Shown here: positions 24,905 through 33,230 of the stretch, one piece after another | Position numbering within the stretch: the first letter of the stretch is position 1 | Layout of the letters: every line of letters starts with the position of its first letter | Notes under the pieces: generated by a model | The model's input: the letters and a program-made list of their open reading frames with translations, nothing else | What the model was told of the DNA's origin: nothing | Database searches by the model: none | Assembly (NCBI RefSeq): GCF_019880365.1 | Contig: NZ_CP082271.1 | Location: 1,426,001 to 1,490,000 of the forward strand | Origin: Pseudomonas sp. DNDY-54 | GTDB taxonomy: Bacteria; Pseudomonadota; Gammaproteobacteria; Pseudomonadales; Pseudomonadaceae | Direction of reading: 5' to 3' | Length of the DNA stretch: 64,000 nucleotides | Program-made: the position numbers and the translations under genes

Positions 24905-25564
24905 TCACTCGTTGCGCGCGCCACCGTAGTAGGCGCAGCCACGCAGCGTCTGGTCGTCGAGGCGCAGCTCGGCGGTCAGATGGGTGACGGCCCCTGTGGC
25001 GCTGTCGACGCAGCGTTGGGGCGCAACCCATAGATCGAGGCGTTGATTGTTTGCTTCGCTGCTGAAACTGGTTTGCCCACCCGGCAGCTGTTCCTCCAAG
25101 AAAGGCACTGCCAATGGCGCATGATCGGGACGCTCGAGCAGCATGCCCTGGGTCGTGATTGTTAGGCTCCAGCCAGGCTCGTGGCCGCCGGCGCGCAGGG
25201 CCAGTCGGTCAAACCCCTTTGCGCCGCAGCCTGGGCCTTCGGCCTGCAGGCGATAGACCTGGGTCAGTTGCAATTGGCCGGTGCCGTTTGCTCTGGAGAG
25301 CAATCTGCCGCGCACATCGGCGAACAGTGGCTGGCCACCGTCTGCCAGTAACGCTTGAGCATCGTCTGGCAGTCCGGTAGCAGCGGAATCAAGCAGTTCG
25401 AGTTGCCGGGTGCCCTGGCAGGAACGCAACAGCAGCATGCCTTCACTGTGTGTGATGTCACCTTGTAGCCGCTCGGTCGGATAGGTCGGCTCGTCGCCCC
25501 AGGGCAGCGCTTGACAGCCAGCGAACAGGGGCAGGGTGAGCAGCAGGAGGCGGGCAAGATTCAT
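24905..25564 (-). CDS. COG3650-type lipoprotein
   Basis: 219 residues from ATG 25564 (MNLARLLLLTLPLFAGCQA), giving a lipoprotein signal with lipobox LFAGC and Cys 17. The mature part has two related beta-rich blocks and conserved Cys residues (LLRSCQGTR, GPGCGAKG, PQRCVDS, RGCAYYG). The ending RGCAYYGGA is the usual mark of the COG3650/META-like putative lipoproteins. No function is known. The longer frame to 25624 would bury the signal peptide. It overlaps no neighbour; the DUF3108 gene lies just upstream on the same strand. Confidence 0.78.
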   Translation of the reverse strand: MNLARLLLLTLPLFAGCQALPWGDEPTYPTERLQGDITHSEGMLLLRSCQGTRQLELLDSAATGLPDDAQALLADGGQPLFADVRGRLLSRANGTGQLQLTQVYRLQAEGPGCGAKGFDRLALRAGGHEPGWSLTITTQGMLLERPDHAPLAVPFLEEQLPGGQTSFSSEANNQRLDLWVAPQRCVDSATGAVTHLTAELRLDDQTLRGCAYYGGARNE

Positions 25565-25616
25565 GAATGGGCTCGGTATGGCGGGGAGACTGCGCGAGCA
25601 CGCTGGCGCAGAGGGT

Positions 25617-26327
25617 TCAGTCACCTTTTACGGTCTTGCCGCCGACGGTGCCTTCGTCGAGCATGATCTGGTACTCCTTACCGTCTTTTTCCACCTGATG
25701 CAGGCGGACCAGCAGGTAATCCCAGTCACTGGCGAACCACAGGATCGTCTGGCGCTTACTTTGTGTCGGATCTCGGACCCGCTCCACTTTGATTGCGTCC
25801 ACCTGACCTGCTTTAGTGCTGACCTTTTCTTCACCAAGAACACGGAAGTCGTAGGTTTCGATCTCGTCGCCGTCGACTACCTGATAGCTCATGCTTTTTT
25901 CGCCCGCCGCCACGGCATGCTGAAGGGCAATCTGATAGGTGGATTTGTCCAGCAGGCCACGATCGAGCGGCAGCTTGACCGGGTCACCGCGATCCTCGCC
26001 GACCACTTGTTTGGCGGCCCAGTCGAAGTCGTGTTTGATGGTCTTGCCCTTGCCGAGTCCGCTGCGCTTCAGGCGATATTTCTGAGGTACAAAGGTTTCG
26101 CCTTCAACCGTGAACGTGCTGCGTTCGTTGAAGCTGGCCACCAACATGGATGCTTCGAAATCCAGCTCCCAGACGTCACCCTCGAGTTTTTCCAGGCTGC
26201 GTTGGGCGGTGCCGCTGACCGGCACCTGTTTCCAGTCCGCGGTGTAGCTGGCGGAGAAGGGCTTAAGCTCAAGGGCGTGAGCCGGCAGGGCCAGCACGGC
26301 AAGAGCGAGCAGCAGGGCGCGACGCAT
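25617..26327 (-). CDS. DUF3108 domain periplasmic protein
   Basis: 236 residues with a signal peptide (MRRALLLALAVLALPAHA). The mature region matches DUF3108: LKPFSASYTADWKQVPVSGTA at the start, then repeated beta-strand pairs with charged turns. The family is periplasmic, beta-rich and of unknown function. In Pseudomonas it regularly follows purN, as here; the gap is eight bases, so it is probably in the purM-purN transcript. Confidence 0.85.
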   Translation of the reverse strand: MRRALLLALAVLALPAHALELKPFSASYTADWKQVPVSGTAQRSLEKLEGDVWELDFEASMLVASFNERSTFTVEGETFVPQKYRLKRSGLGKGKTIKHDFDWAAKQVVGEDRGDPVKLPLDRGLLDKSTYQIALQHAVAAGEKSMSYQVVDGDEIETYDFRVLGEEKVSTKAGQVDAIKVERVRDPTQSKRQTILWFASDWDYLLVRLHQVEKDGKEYQIMLDEGTVGGKTVKGD

Positions 26328-26335
26328 AATTTCTC

Positions 26336-26983
26336 CTAGATTCGTAACAGGTAGCCGGTAGGCGGCAACAGGGTTTCATCCAGCATCGCGCCTTGCTCGG
26401 CCAGGCGCAAGCGCCCCTCGGCGAACCAGCGGACGGCCAGCGGATAGATGATGTGCTCGGCGGCATGCACTCGACCGGTGAGTGAGTCGACGTTCTCGTC
26501 TGGCTCGACGGTGAATGCAGCCTGTATCGCCACGGGGCCGCCGTCGAGCTCTTCGGTGACGAAATGCACGCTGCATCCGTGCTCGTGATCGCCGGCTTCG
26601 AGCGCCCGGCGGTGGGTATCCAGGCCCTTGTATTTGGGCAGCAACGAGGGGTGGATATTGAGCAAACGGCCCTGGTAATGGCGCACGAAACCCGGCGTGA
26701 GAATGCGCATAAAGCCCGCCAAGACCACCAGCTGCGGCTGATAGGTGTCGATAATTTCCATCAGCGCCGCATCGAAGGCTTCGCGGTTGGCGAAATCCTT
26801 GTGCTGTACGACGTCTGTAGCGATACCGGCGGCGTGAGCGCGCTGCAGCCCAAAGGCTTCAGCACGATTTGAAACCACCGCGCAGATGCGAGCCGGGTTG
26901 TCGTTGCCGAGGCTGTCGATCAAGGCCTGCAGGTTGCTGCCGGACCCCGAAATGAGCACTACGACATTGCAGGCTGCAGTCAT
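26336..26983 (-). CDS. purN: Phosphoribosylglycinamide formyltransferase
   Basis: 215 residues from ATG 26983, which overlaps the purM stop by one base. Family blocks are LISGSGSNLQALID (phosphate loop), LAGFMRIL and LLNIHPSLLPKYKG with catalytic Asn-His, and GCSVHFVTEELDGGPVAIQ with the catalytic Asp. It formylates GAR using 10-formyl-tetrahydrofolate, step three of purine synthesis. The frame running up to 27121 is purM sequence in another frame and is not part of this protein. Confidence 0.95.
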   Translation of the reverse strand: MTAACNVVVLISGSGSNLQALIDSLGNDNPARICAVVSNRAEAFGLQRAHAAGIATDVVQHKDFANREAFDAALMEIIDTYQPQLVVLAGFMRILTPGFVRHYQGRLLNIHPSLLPKYKGLDTHRRALEAGDHEHGCSVHFVTEELDGGPVAIQAAFTVEPDENVDSLTGRVHAAEHIIYPLAVRWFAEGRLRLAEQGAMLDETLLPPTGYLLRI

Positions 26984-28041
26984 CAGTGGGTTTTCAAATT
27001 GTTCAATACGACGCGTTCGGCACCCTCGGTAGCGGATGCGATCTGGCCGATCACCCAGGGCTTTTCGCCGGCGCCGCGCAGGTTTTCGAGGACCGTCTCG
27101 ACCTGGTCCTGAGCCACGCAAATCACCATCCCGACGCCGCAGTTCAAAACCCGGTGCATTTCATGCTCTTCAACGTTGCCCTGCTGCTGCAGCCAGTCGA
27201 AGACTGCCGGACGCTGCCAGCTAGCGACGTCGATCACGGCCTGGCTGCCTTCCGGTAGAACCCGGGGAATGTTGTCCAGCAGGCCGCCGCCGGTGATGTG
27301 GGCCATCGCTTTGACCGCGCCGGTTTCCTTGATCAGTTTGAGCAGCGGCTTGACGTAGATACGCGTTGGCGCCATCAGCAGCTCGGTCAGCGGCTTGTCG
27401 TCGAGTTGGGTGTTTTCGATATCCGCGCCGGACACCTCGATGATCTTGCGGATCAGCGAATAACCGTTGGAATGCGGACCGGAGGAGGGCAGCGCGATCA
27501 GCGCATCGCCGGCAATGACTTTAGAGCCATCGATGATCTCGCTCTTTTCCACTACACCCACGCAGAACCCGGCCAGATCGTAGTCTTCACCTTCGTACAT
27601 GCCAGGCATCTCAGCCGTCTCGCCACCCACCAGTGAACAGCCGGCCAGCTCGCAGCCGGCGCCAATGCCGGTCACCACAGTGGCGGCGATATCGACATTC
27701 AATTTGCCAGTGGCGTAGTAATCGAGGAAGAACAGCGGTTCAGCTCCGCAGACCACCAGGTCGTTGACGCACATCGCTACCAGGTCCTGGCCGATGCTGT
27801 CGTGCTTATTGAGGTTCAGCGCCAGGCGCAGCTTGGTACCGACACCATCGGTACCCGATACCAATACTGGCTGCTTGTAGCCTGCCGGAATCTCGCAGAG
27901 CGCGCCGAAGCCGCCCAGGCCGCCCATCACTTCAGGACGCGCAGTACGCTTGGCCACGCCTTTGATACGTTCAACCAGCGCTTCGCCTGCATCGATGTCG
28001 ACACCGGCGTCCTTGTAGCTAATGGAGGGTTGCTTGCTCAT
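26983..28041 (-). CDS. purM: Phosphoribosylformylglycinamidine cyclo-ligase
   Basis: 352 residues from ATG 28041 (MSKQPSISYKDAGVDIDAG). AIR synthetase motifs are present: SGTDGVGTKLRLA, DLVAMCVNDLVVCGAEPLFFLDY, LVGGETAEMPGMY and HITGGGLLDNIPRVLP. It closes the imidazole ring with ATP to give AIR. It is coupled to purN, the usual gammaproteobacterial pair. Upstream lie about 320 bases to the divergent DUF2066 gene; this stretch probably carries both promoters, but I see no clear PurR-type operator. Confidence 0.95.
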   Translation of the reverse strand: MSKQPSISYKDAGVDIDAGEALVERIKGVAKRTARPEVMGGLGGFGALCEIPAGYKQPVLVSGTDGVGTKLRLALNLNKHDSIGQDLVAMCVNDLVVCGAEPLFFLDYYATGKLNVDIAATVVTGIGAGCELAGCSLVGGETAEMPGMYEGEDYDLAGFCVGVVEKSEIIDGSKVIAGDALIALPSSGPHSNGYSLIRKIIEVSGADIENTQLDDKPLTELLMAPTRIYVKPLLKLIKETGAVKAMAHITGGGLLDNIPRVLPEGSQAVIDVASWQRPAVFDWLQQQGNVEEHEMHRVLNCGVGMVICVAQDQVETVLENLRGAGEKPWVIGQIASATEGAERVVLNNLKTH

Positions 28042-28364
28042 AGAGATCCGGACCTGTGAGGAGAGTGCGGGGCGACCGGTGGACGAGGTGGAAGTCTCGG
28101 CGTGGCGATGGCGCCGGACCGGTCTGCGGAAAGCGCGCGATTTTATCAGGCTTGCTGCATAGCAGCCATCCCGCACACGCCTGGTGCAGGGCTGGCGCAA
28201 GAGAAACCGGCCGAATCTGTTAACCGTAGGCAACTGGCTGCTGTAGCGGTTGCCCCGGTTCAGGCGCCTGTTTAAGGTATAACGCTTGATTTTCCGTGGC
28301 CGGACCCGGTCGTTGTCTGCGACCGCCTGGCTTCTTCATGACTGGCCATCCAGCGAGTACCCTC

Positions 28365-29444
28365 ATGCGCCTAATCCCCCGTCTCTTGGCCCTTTGCTGT
28401 GCGCTCGCTTCTGTGCACAGCATGGCGACGCCTCTCAACGATCTGTATCAGGTGCGCGAACCGGTTGCCAACCAGCAGCCAGAAGAGCGGGAAGAAGCGC
28501 TCCGCAAGGCCTTTGATACGTTGGTGTTGCGCTTGACGGGTGATGCGAAAACGGATCAGGTCGCGCAGCTTCGTGCGGACCCGCAGCAACTCGTCAGCCG
28601 GTATGCCTACGAAGACAATGCCGTCGTGGTGAGCTTCGATCCTATTACCACCGAACGCGCCCTGCGCTCCGCGGGGTTGCCGCTATGGGGCGCTGACCGC
28701 CCTAGCATCCTGACCTGGTGGTTGGGTGAATCACCCAACGGCTCGCAGCTTGTAGGTGATGCTCAGGAAGGCTCTTCCGCGTTGCGCGCCGCGGCCCAGC
28801 ACAGAGGGTTGCCGTTGCGACTGCCGTTGGCCGATCTGAGTGAGCAATTGGCCGCCACTGCAGAGACCGTCACCGCCAAAGAGCCTCAAGCGCTTCGTGA
28901 GGCTTCTGATCGTTACGATGCCGATGGGTTGCTGGCGGTGCTCGCGAAGCAATCCGGTGATAGCTGGGAGGCCAGCTGGCGGCTCTGGGTGGGCGACAAG
29001 CAGACGCAGGGCAAGGCAAGTGGCGACAGTCGCGCCGCGGTGGCTGATGAGGTGATGTTGGCGGTCAGCACCTTCCTTGCGCCGCAGTATCGTGTGGCGG
29101 CAGGTGACACGTCCGAGATTACGCTCGAGGTGTTGGGCGCCGATGTGGAGCGCTTTGCCGAACTGGATCGCCTGCTCGAACCGTTCGGTGCTCGCCTGCA
29201 GCGGGTCGAGAGTGATCGATTGGTGTACCGCCTCAATGCCAGTCCTGAACAGTTGCGTTCACAGCTGGCCCTGGCGCGCCTGCAAGAAGTGCCGGCGGAT
29301 GAAATCGAAACGCCGCCGGCAAATCCCGGAATGGCCGCCACCGATGCGCAGCCGATCGATGCTGAAGCGCCGCTCGAGGCGCCGGCCGAACCCGTCGCTG
29401 AGAGACCGGCGGATGAAGGCGAGGTGCTGCGCTTTCGCTGGTAA
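28365..29444 (+). CDS. DUF2066 family periplasmic protein
   Basis: 359 residues from ATG 28365, giving a signal peptide (MRLIPRLLALCCALASVHSMA). The mature part is DUF2066-like: LYQVREPVANQQPEEREEALRKAF, then YEDNAVVVSFDP and WGADRPSILTWWL. The C-terminal 60 residues are Pro/Ala/Glu-rich and probably disordered. The family is conserved in Pseudomonas beside purM and is uncharacterised. In-frame starts at 28296 and 28338 exist but push the signal peptide inward. Confidence 0.83.
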   Translation: MRLIPRLLALCCALASVHSMATPLNDLYQVREPVANQQPEEREEALRKAFDTLVLRLTGDAKTDQVAQLRADPQQLVSRYAYEDNAVVVSFDPITTERALRSAGLPLWGADRPSILTWWLGESPNGSQLVGDAQEGSSALRAAAQHRGLPLRLPLADLSEQLAATAETVTAKEPQALREASDRYDADGLLAVLAKQSGDSWEASWRLWVGDKQTQGKASGDSRAAVADEVMLAVSTFLAPQYRVAAGDTSEITLEVLGADVERFAELDRLLEPFGARLQRVESDRLVYRLNASPEQLRSQLALARLQEVPADEIETPPANPGMAATDAQPIDAEAPLEAPAEPVAERPADEGEVLRFRW

Positions 29445-29578
29445 CCGTGCTTAACGCCTGCTGAACAGGCCGCAAACAATGCGAGCGCCGTGGCTGGCCG
29501 CGCTCGCAGATCATCGCTACCCCTTTCGACTGCAGAGACCGTGCGGCCTCGAATCAACCGGAACAAGGCGTTCTGACT

Positions 29579-30667
29579 ATGATCATGACTCACACCAACC
29601 GCTGGCTATGGCTGGCGGGGCTGTTATTGCTTGGCTGGTTGATCTACCAGCTTTCACCGATCCTTTCGCCCTTTCTAGTCGGCATTTTGCTGGCTTACCT
29701 GGGTGATCCCCTTGTAGATCGGCTTGAGCGCTGGAAGCTCTCGCGTACCTGGGGCGTAATCTTGGTTTTTGCGCTGTTTATCCTGCTGTGTCTATTGGCG
29801 CTGCTGGTGCTGGTGCCGATGCTTGGAAAACAGCTGATGCACCTGTATCAACTGGCCCCTCAGGCGCTCGATTGGCTGCAGGTTACAGCGTTGCCCTGGG
29901 TACAAATGCAGTTTGGACTCGACGACGATTTTTGGCGCTTCGATCAACTCAAGACCGCATTTTCCGAGAATCTCGGCAGTACCAAAGACGTTGTGGCGGT
30001 CATTCTGAGCCAGGCGACCGCGTCGAGCATTGCCTTGCTGGCTTGGCTAGCGAATCTCTTGCTGGTACCTGTGGTGTGCTTCTATCTGCTGCGGGACTGG
30101 GACGTGATCATGGCCAAGCTTCGCTCGCTCTTACCGCGACGGCAGGAAGACACCATCATGGATTTGATGCGCGAGTGCCATGAGGTCATCGGTGCCTTTT
30201 TACGGGGGCAGCTGCTGGTCATGCTGGCCCTCGCCGTGGTGTATTCCGCCGGTCTGATGCTGCTCGGTGTCGAATTGGGGCTGCTGATAGGCGTGCTCGC
30301 CGGCCTTGCGAGCATCGTGCCCTACATGGGATTTGTGGTGGGTATCGGCGCGGCAGTAGTCGCCGTGTTGTTCCAGTTCGGGCTCGAACTTTACCCATTG
30401 CTGGGCGTTGCGGCGGTTTTTACCGCCGGGCAAATGCTTGAAGGAATGCTGCTCACCCCATTGTTGGTGGGGGACCGAATAGGTCTGCACCCGGTTGCGG
30501 TCATCTTCGCGGTATTGGCTGGGGGGCAGCTGTTCGGGTTCACTGGCGTGTTGCTGGCGTTGCCGGTGGCGGCGGTGATCATGGTTCTGCTGCGTCACAT
30601 GCACGATCTCTATAAACTCTCGGACCTTTACGCAGATCCGCCGACTGACCCGCCCCGCCAACCATGA
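29579..30667 (+). CDS. AI-2E family transporter (PerM-like)
   Basis: 362 residues with about eight membrane helices in the PerM/AI-2E arrangement: two N-terminal pairs, a long extracytoplasmic segment (about 85-145), then four C-terminal helices. The family block LAGLASIVPYMGFVVGIGAA and the later GDRIGLHPVAVIFAVLAGGQLFGF are clear. In Pseudomonas this gene precedes hda, as here, with a four-base ATGA overlap. Substrate is unknown; autoinducer-2 export was shown for one E. coli member only. A second family member is at 58850. Confidence 0.88.
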   Translation: MIMTHTNRWLWLAGLLLLGWLIYQLSPILSPFLVGILLAYLGDPLVDRLERWKLSRTWGVILVFALFILLCLLALLVLVPMLGKQLMHLYQLAPQALDWLQVTALPWVQMQFGLDDDFWRFDQLKTAFSENLGSTKDVVAVILSQATASSIALLAWLANLLLVPVVCFYLLRDWDVIMAKLRSLLPRRQEDTIMDLMRECHEVIGAFLRGQLLVMLALAVVYSAGLMLLGVELGLLIGVLAGLASIVPYMGFVVGIGAAVVAVLFQFGLELYPLLGVAAVFTAGQMLEGMLLTPLLVGDRIGLHPVAVIFAVLAGGQLFGFTGVLLALPVAAVIMVLLRHMHDLYKLSDLYADPPTDPPRQP

Positions 30668-31368
30668 AACCCATCCAGTTGCCCTTGGGCATCCGTCTTC
30701 GTGACGATGCGACCTTCGCTAATTACTACCCTGGCGCTAATGCCGCCGCTCTGGGCTACGTCGAGCGTGTCTGTTCGCCAGAGGCCGGTTGGTCCGATGA
30801 GCTGATTTACCTCTGGGGCAGTGCTGGGGTGGGGCGTAGCCATCTACTGCAAGCCGCCTGTTTGCGTGTGGAGCAGCGAGGCGAGATGGCGGTGTATCTG
30901 CCGTTGGCCGAGGTGGCTGAATATGGCCCAGCGCTTCTGGATAATCTGGAACAGAGTGAACTGGTGTGTCTGGATGATCTCGACGCGGTTGCCGGCGACC
31001 CGGTGTGGGAAGAGGCGCTCTTCCACCTGTTCAATCGGCTACGTGACAGCGGCCGGCGCCTGCTGTTGGCTGCCGACGCTTCGCCGCGAGAGGTTGCCGT
31101 GCGGCTGCCGGATCTCAAGTCGCGCCTGAGCCTCTCGCTGGTATTTCAGCTGCAGGAGCTGTCCGATGAGGACAAGTTGCGTGCGTTGCAACTGCGTGCG
31201 TCGCGCCGTGGTTTGAACCTGCCAGATGATGTGGGTCGTTTCATCCTCACCCGCGGTGCCCGTGACATGAGTGCGCTGTTCGAACTGCTTGATCGACTCG
31301 ACCAGGCCTCGCTGCAGGCGCAACGCAAGCTGACCATTCCGTTTCTCAAGGAAACGCTCGGCTGGTGA
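30664..31368 (+). CDS. hda: DnaA regulatory inactivator Hda
   Basis: 234 residues, an AAA+ protein related to DnaA domain III. An N-terminal clamp-binding motif, IQLPLGI (residues 4-10), would tether it to DNA-loaded DnaN. The P loop is LWGSAGVGRSHLLQA, Walker B is VCLDDLDAV, and the sensor and arginine-finger regions lie in LKSRLSLSLVF. It promotes hydrolysis of DnaA-bound ATP after initiation. P-loop wording is GSAGVGRSH where most AAA+ proteins have GKT/S, as is usual for Hda. It is coupled to the upstream transporter gene. Confidence 0.92.
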   Translation: MKPIQLPLGIRLRDDATFANYYPGANAAALGYVERVCSPEAGWSDELIYLWGSAGVGRSHLLQAACLRVEQRGEMAVYLPLAEVAEYGPALLDNLEQSELVCLDDLDAVAGDPVWEEALFHLFNRLRDSGRRLLLAADASPREVAVRLPDLKSRLSLSLVFQLQELSDEDKLRALQLRASRRGLNLPDDVGRFILTRGARDMSALFELLDRLDQASLQAQRKLTIPFLKETLGW

Positions 31369-31505
31369 TGATTCGGTTGCGGAGTCGCTGAGGTTGAGAA
31401 TTCAGTTGGATTGCTTACGGTCGAACCCGCCGCTATCCGTCCGTCCCCTTGTTCGCATCTCAATGGCCGAGCATCGGGTTAGCTGTTCTTCTGGCGATTA
31501 ACCGA

Positions 31506-31528
31506 TGGTGGGCTGAAGCCCACCCTAC
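31506..31528 (-). repeat. Inverted-repeat element, copy 1
   Basis: On the minus strand it reads GTAGGGTGGGCTTCAGCCC followed by ACCA. The core GGTGGGCTTCAGCCCACC is a self-complementary hairpin. It is the same unit as copies 2 and 3, in the same orientation as copy 2. Confidence 0.85.
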
Positions 31529-31612
31529 ATCAGACATCAGCGATCACACACCAGCCATTAGACACCAGCGCTTCGTCGCGTCGGGTCTAACGGGTGTTCC
31601 GGCGTTAATTGC

Positions 31613-31635
31613 TGGTGGTTTGAAGCCCACCCTAC
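31613..31635 (-). repeat. Inverted-repeat element, copy 2 (diverged)
   Basis: Same unit as copy 1 with substitutions in one arm (TGGTGGTTTGAAGCCCACC on the plus strand), which weaken the hairpin. It retains the flanking CCTAC. Confidence 0.8.
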
Positions 31636-31653
31636 TTCTGACACGATCGCTTC

Positions 31654-31676
31654 GTAGGGTGGGCTTCAGCCCACCA
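31654..31676 (+). repeat. Inverted-repeat element, copy 3 (opposite orientation)
   Basis: GTAGGGTGGGCTTCAGCCC plus ACCA on the plus strand, an exact match to copy 1 in inverse orientation. Copies 2 and 3 face each other 18 bases apart and could form a larger hairpin between the convergent genes. Confidence 0.85.
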
Positions 31677-31710
31677 ATATCGATGCGAGACTCCTACGCT
31701 AAGCAATTCC

Positions 31711-32127
31711 TCAGCTTTCACCCGCCGCTTTGCGCCCGTATTGATAAGCCCAGCGGGTATAGAGCAGGGCGCTGATAAACAGCGTCAGGCTGATGATCGC
31801 CTCCAGCCAGCCGTACACCATCCGGGTCGGGTTGATCGCAGCGAGTACGCCCTGAATGAAGTAGAGATTGACGATGAAGCAGGTCCAGGCGTGGGCGCGA
31901 GGGCTGCCGGATATCATGCCGGGCGCGACCAAAAGCAGAGGAATTAGCTGGATGCTGACCACGACCCAGGTACGGGCCCCGTGCAGGTCGGCAAACGCGA
32001 GATTCCAGACGATCAGCAGGGCGGCAAGACCGAGAAAGCTTGCCAGGCTAATGGCGCGACTCGCTTTTACCCGTGGCGTCAGCCATTCCAGAGATGGAAG
32101 GGGTTTGGGCTTTCTAGCCACAGGCAT
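31711..32127 (-). CDS. DUF2069 membrane protein
   Basis: 138 residues from ATG 32127 (MPVARKPKPLPSLEWL), with GGAG just upstream inside wrbA. There are four membrane helices and the DUF2069 ending (NPTRMVYGWLEAIISLTLFISALLYTRW). It overlaps the 3' end of wrbA by 14 bases and is the third gene of arsC-wrbA-DUF2069, a conserved Pseudomonas unit. Function unknown. The longer open frame to 32415 is wrbA sequence in another frame. Confidence 0.83.
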   Translation of the reverse strand: MPVARKPKPLPSLEWLTPRVKASRAISLASFLGLAALLIVWNLAFADLHGARTWVVVSIQLIPLLLVAPGMISGSPRAHAWTCFIVNLYFIQGVLAAINPTRMVYGWLEAIISLTLFISALLYTRWAYQYGRKAAGES

Positions 32128-32719
32128 TCTCCAACCGCTTGGCTGTCTGCGCGAGGCGCAGACCCAGTGCGCGGCACAGACTGATTTCATGTTCATCCAG
32201 CAAGCGCTTGCCATCGGCTCCTGCATGGTGGCTGGGGCCGTACGGTGTGCCGCCGCCCCGGGTCTCGAGCAGTGCGTTTTCGCTGTAGGGCAAACCGAGC
32301 ACCAGCATGCCGTGGTGCAGTAGAGGCAGCAGCATGGATAGCAGGGTTGTTTCCTGTCCGCCATGTAGGCTGGAGGTCGAGGTGAAGACGCCAGCGGGCT
32401 TGCCCACCAACTCACCAGTCAGCCAGAGCCCGCTGGTGCCGTCGAGAAAATATTTGAGCGGGGCAGCCATGTTGCCGAAGCGCGTCGGGCTGCCAAGCGC
32501 CAGGCCGGAACAGTTTTTCAAGTCATCCAGGGTCGCATAGATCGCGCCTTGGTCTGGAATCACGGGTGCTGTCGCTTCGCATTCGGTGGACACCGCCGGC
32601 ACAGTGCGCAGGCGCGCCTCGAGGCCAGCCTGCTCGACACCACGTGCAATCTGACGCGCCATTTCGGCTGTGGCGCCGTGGCGACTGTAGTACAGCACCA
32701 GGATGTACGGCGCGCTCAT
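32114..32719 (-). CDS. wrbA: NAD(P)H:quinone oxidoreductase, WrbA family
   Basis: 201 residues, flavodoxin-like fold. The FMN phosphate loop is YYSRHGATAEMARQ (about 9-22), a second flavin loop is GSPTRFGNMAAPLKYFLD, and the C-terminal GGGTPYGPSHHAG is a WrbA mark. It reduces quinones by two electrons and thus limits redox cycling. It overlaps arsC by four bases upstream and the DUF2069 gene by 14 downstream. Confidence 0.92.
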   Translation of the reverse strand: MSAPYILVLYYSRHGATAEMARQIARGVEQAGLEARLRTVPAVSTECEATAPVIPDQGAIYATLDDLKNCSGLALGSPTRFGNMAAPLKYFLDGTSGLWLTGELVGKPAGVFTSTSSLHGGQETTLLSMLLPLLHHGMLVLGLPYSENALLETRGGGTPYGPSHHAGADGKRLLDEHEISLCRALGLRLAQTAKRLENACG

Positions 32720-33069
32720 GGCAAGATCTCCAGCACCTTCTCAGGTGGGCGACCGACTACCGCAACGTCACCATTAACCAGAATGGGGCGCTCGATCAGT
32801 TTGGGATGAGCGACCATCGCCTCGATGATCTGAGTGTCGCTAAGGCTCGGGTCGGCCAGGTTGAGCGCCTTGTATTCTTCTTCGCCAGTGCGCAGCAACT
32901 GCCGCGGCCCGATGCCCAGTCGAGCCAGAATCTGCTTGAGTTCAGTGGCTGACGGTGGTGTTTCCAGATAGCGGACCACGGTAGGGTTCAGCCCGCGCTG
33001 TTCGAGCAGCTCCAACGCGCCTCGAGACTTCGAGCAGCGTGGGTTGTGATAAAGGATCAGTTCGGTCAT
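32716..33069 (-). CDS. arsC: Glutaredoxin-dependent arsenate reductase
   Basis: 117 residues. The N-terminal segment LYHNPRCSKSRGALELL has the catalytic Cys 12, and the Arg triad that binds arsenate is represented by R60-region residues (LLRTGEEEY), the arginine in LIERPI and a later Arg. This is the E. coli ArsC type. It reduces As(V) to As(III). No arsB or arsR is nearby, so it may serve housekeeping detoxification or another reduction. It starts the arsC-wrbA-DUF2069 unit. Length is slightly shorter than plasmid ArsC. Confidence 0.88.
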   Translation of the reverse strand: MTELILYHNPRCSKSRGALELLEQRGLNPTVVRYLETPPSATELKQILARLGIGPRQLLRTGEEEYKALNLADPSLSDTQIIEAMVAHPKLIERPILVNGDVAVVGRPPEKVLEILP

Positions 33070-33230
33070 TTCTCGTTGCTTCGCGCCAGTGTAGTTTCGC
33101 CATTCTAACCTTCAATGCAGCACGGCCTGAAACGCCGGTCGCGAACGAGTGTCTGCCAAGGTACGCTTTCCGCATGTCATAGGCTTTGTAATGCGGGTTC
33201 CGACGATCCGGTGGGCGCCGAGGAGATTGA

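Larger units (their letters stand above)
31369..31710. other. 342-base intergenic region with dispersed repeat copies
   Basis: It lies between convergent hda and the DUF2069 gene. It contains three copies of a GC-rich inverted-repeat element (31506-31528, 31613-31635 and 31654-31676) and no supported gene. Short open frames across it are repeat translations. Confidence 0.75.
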
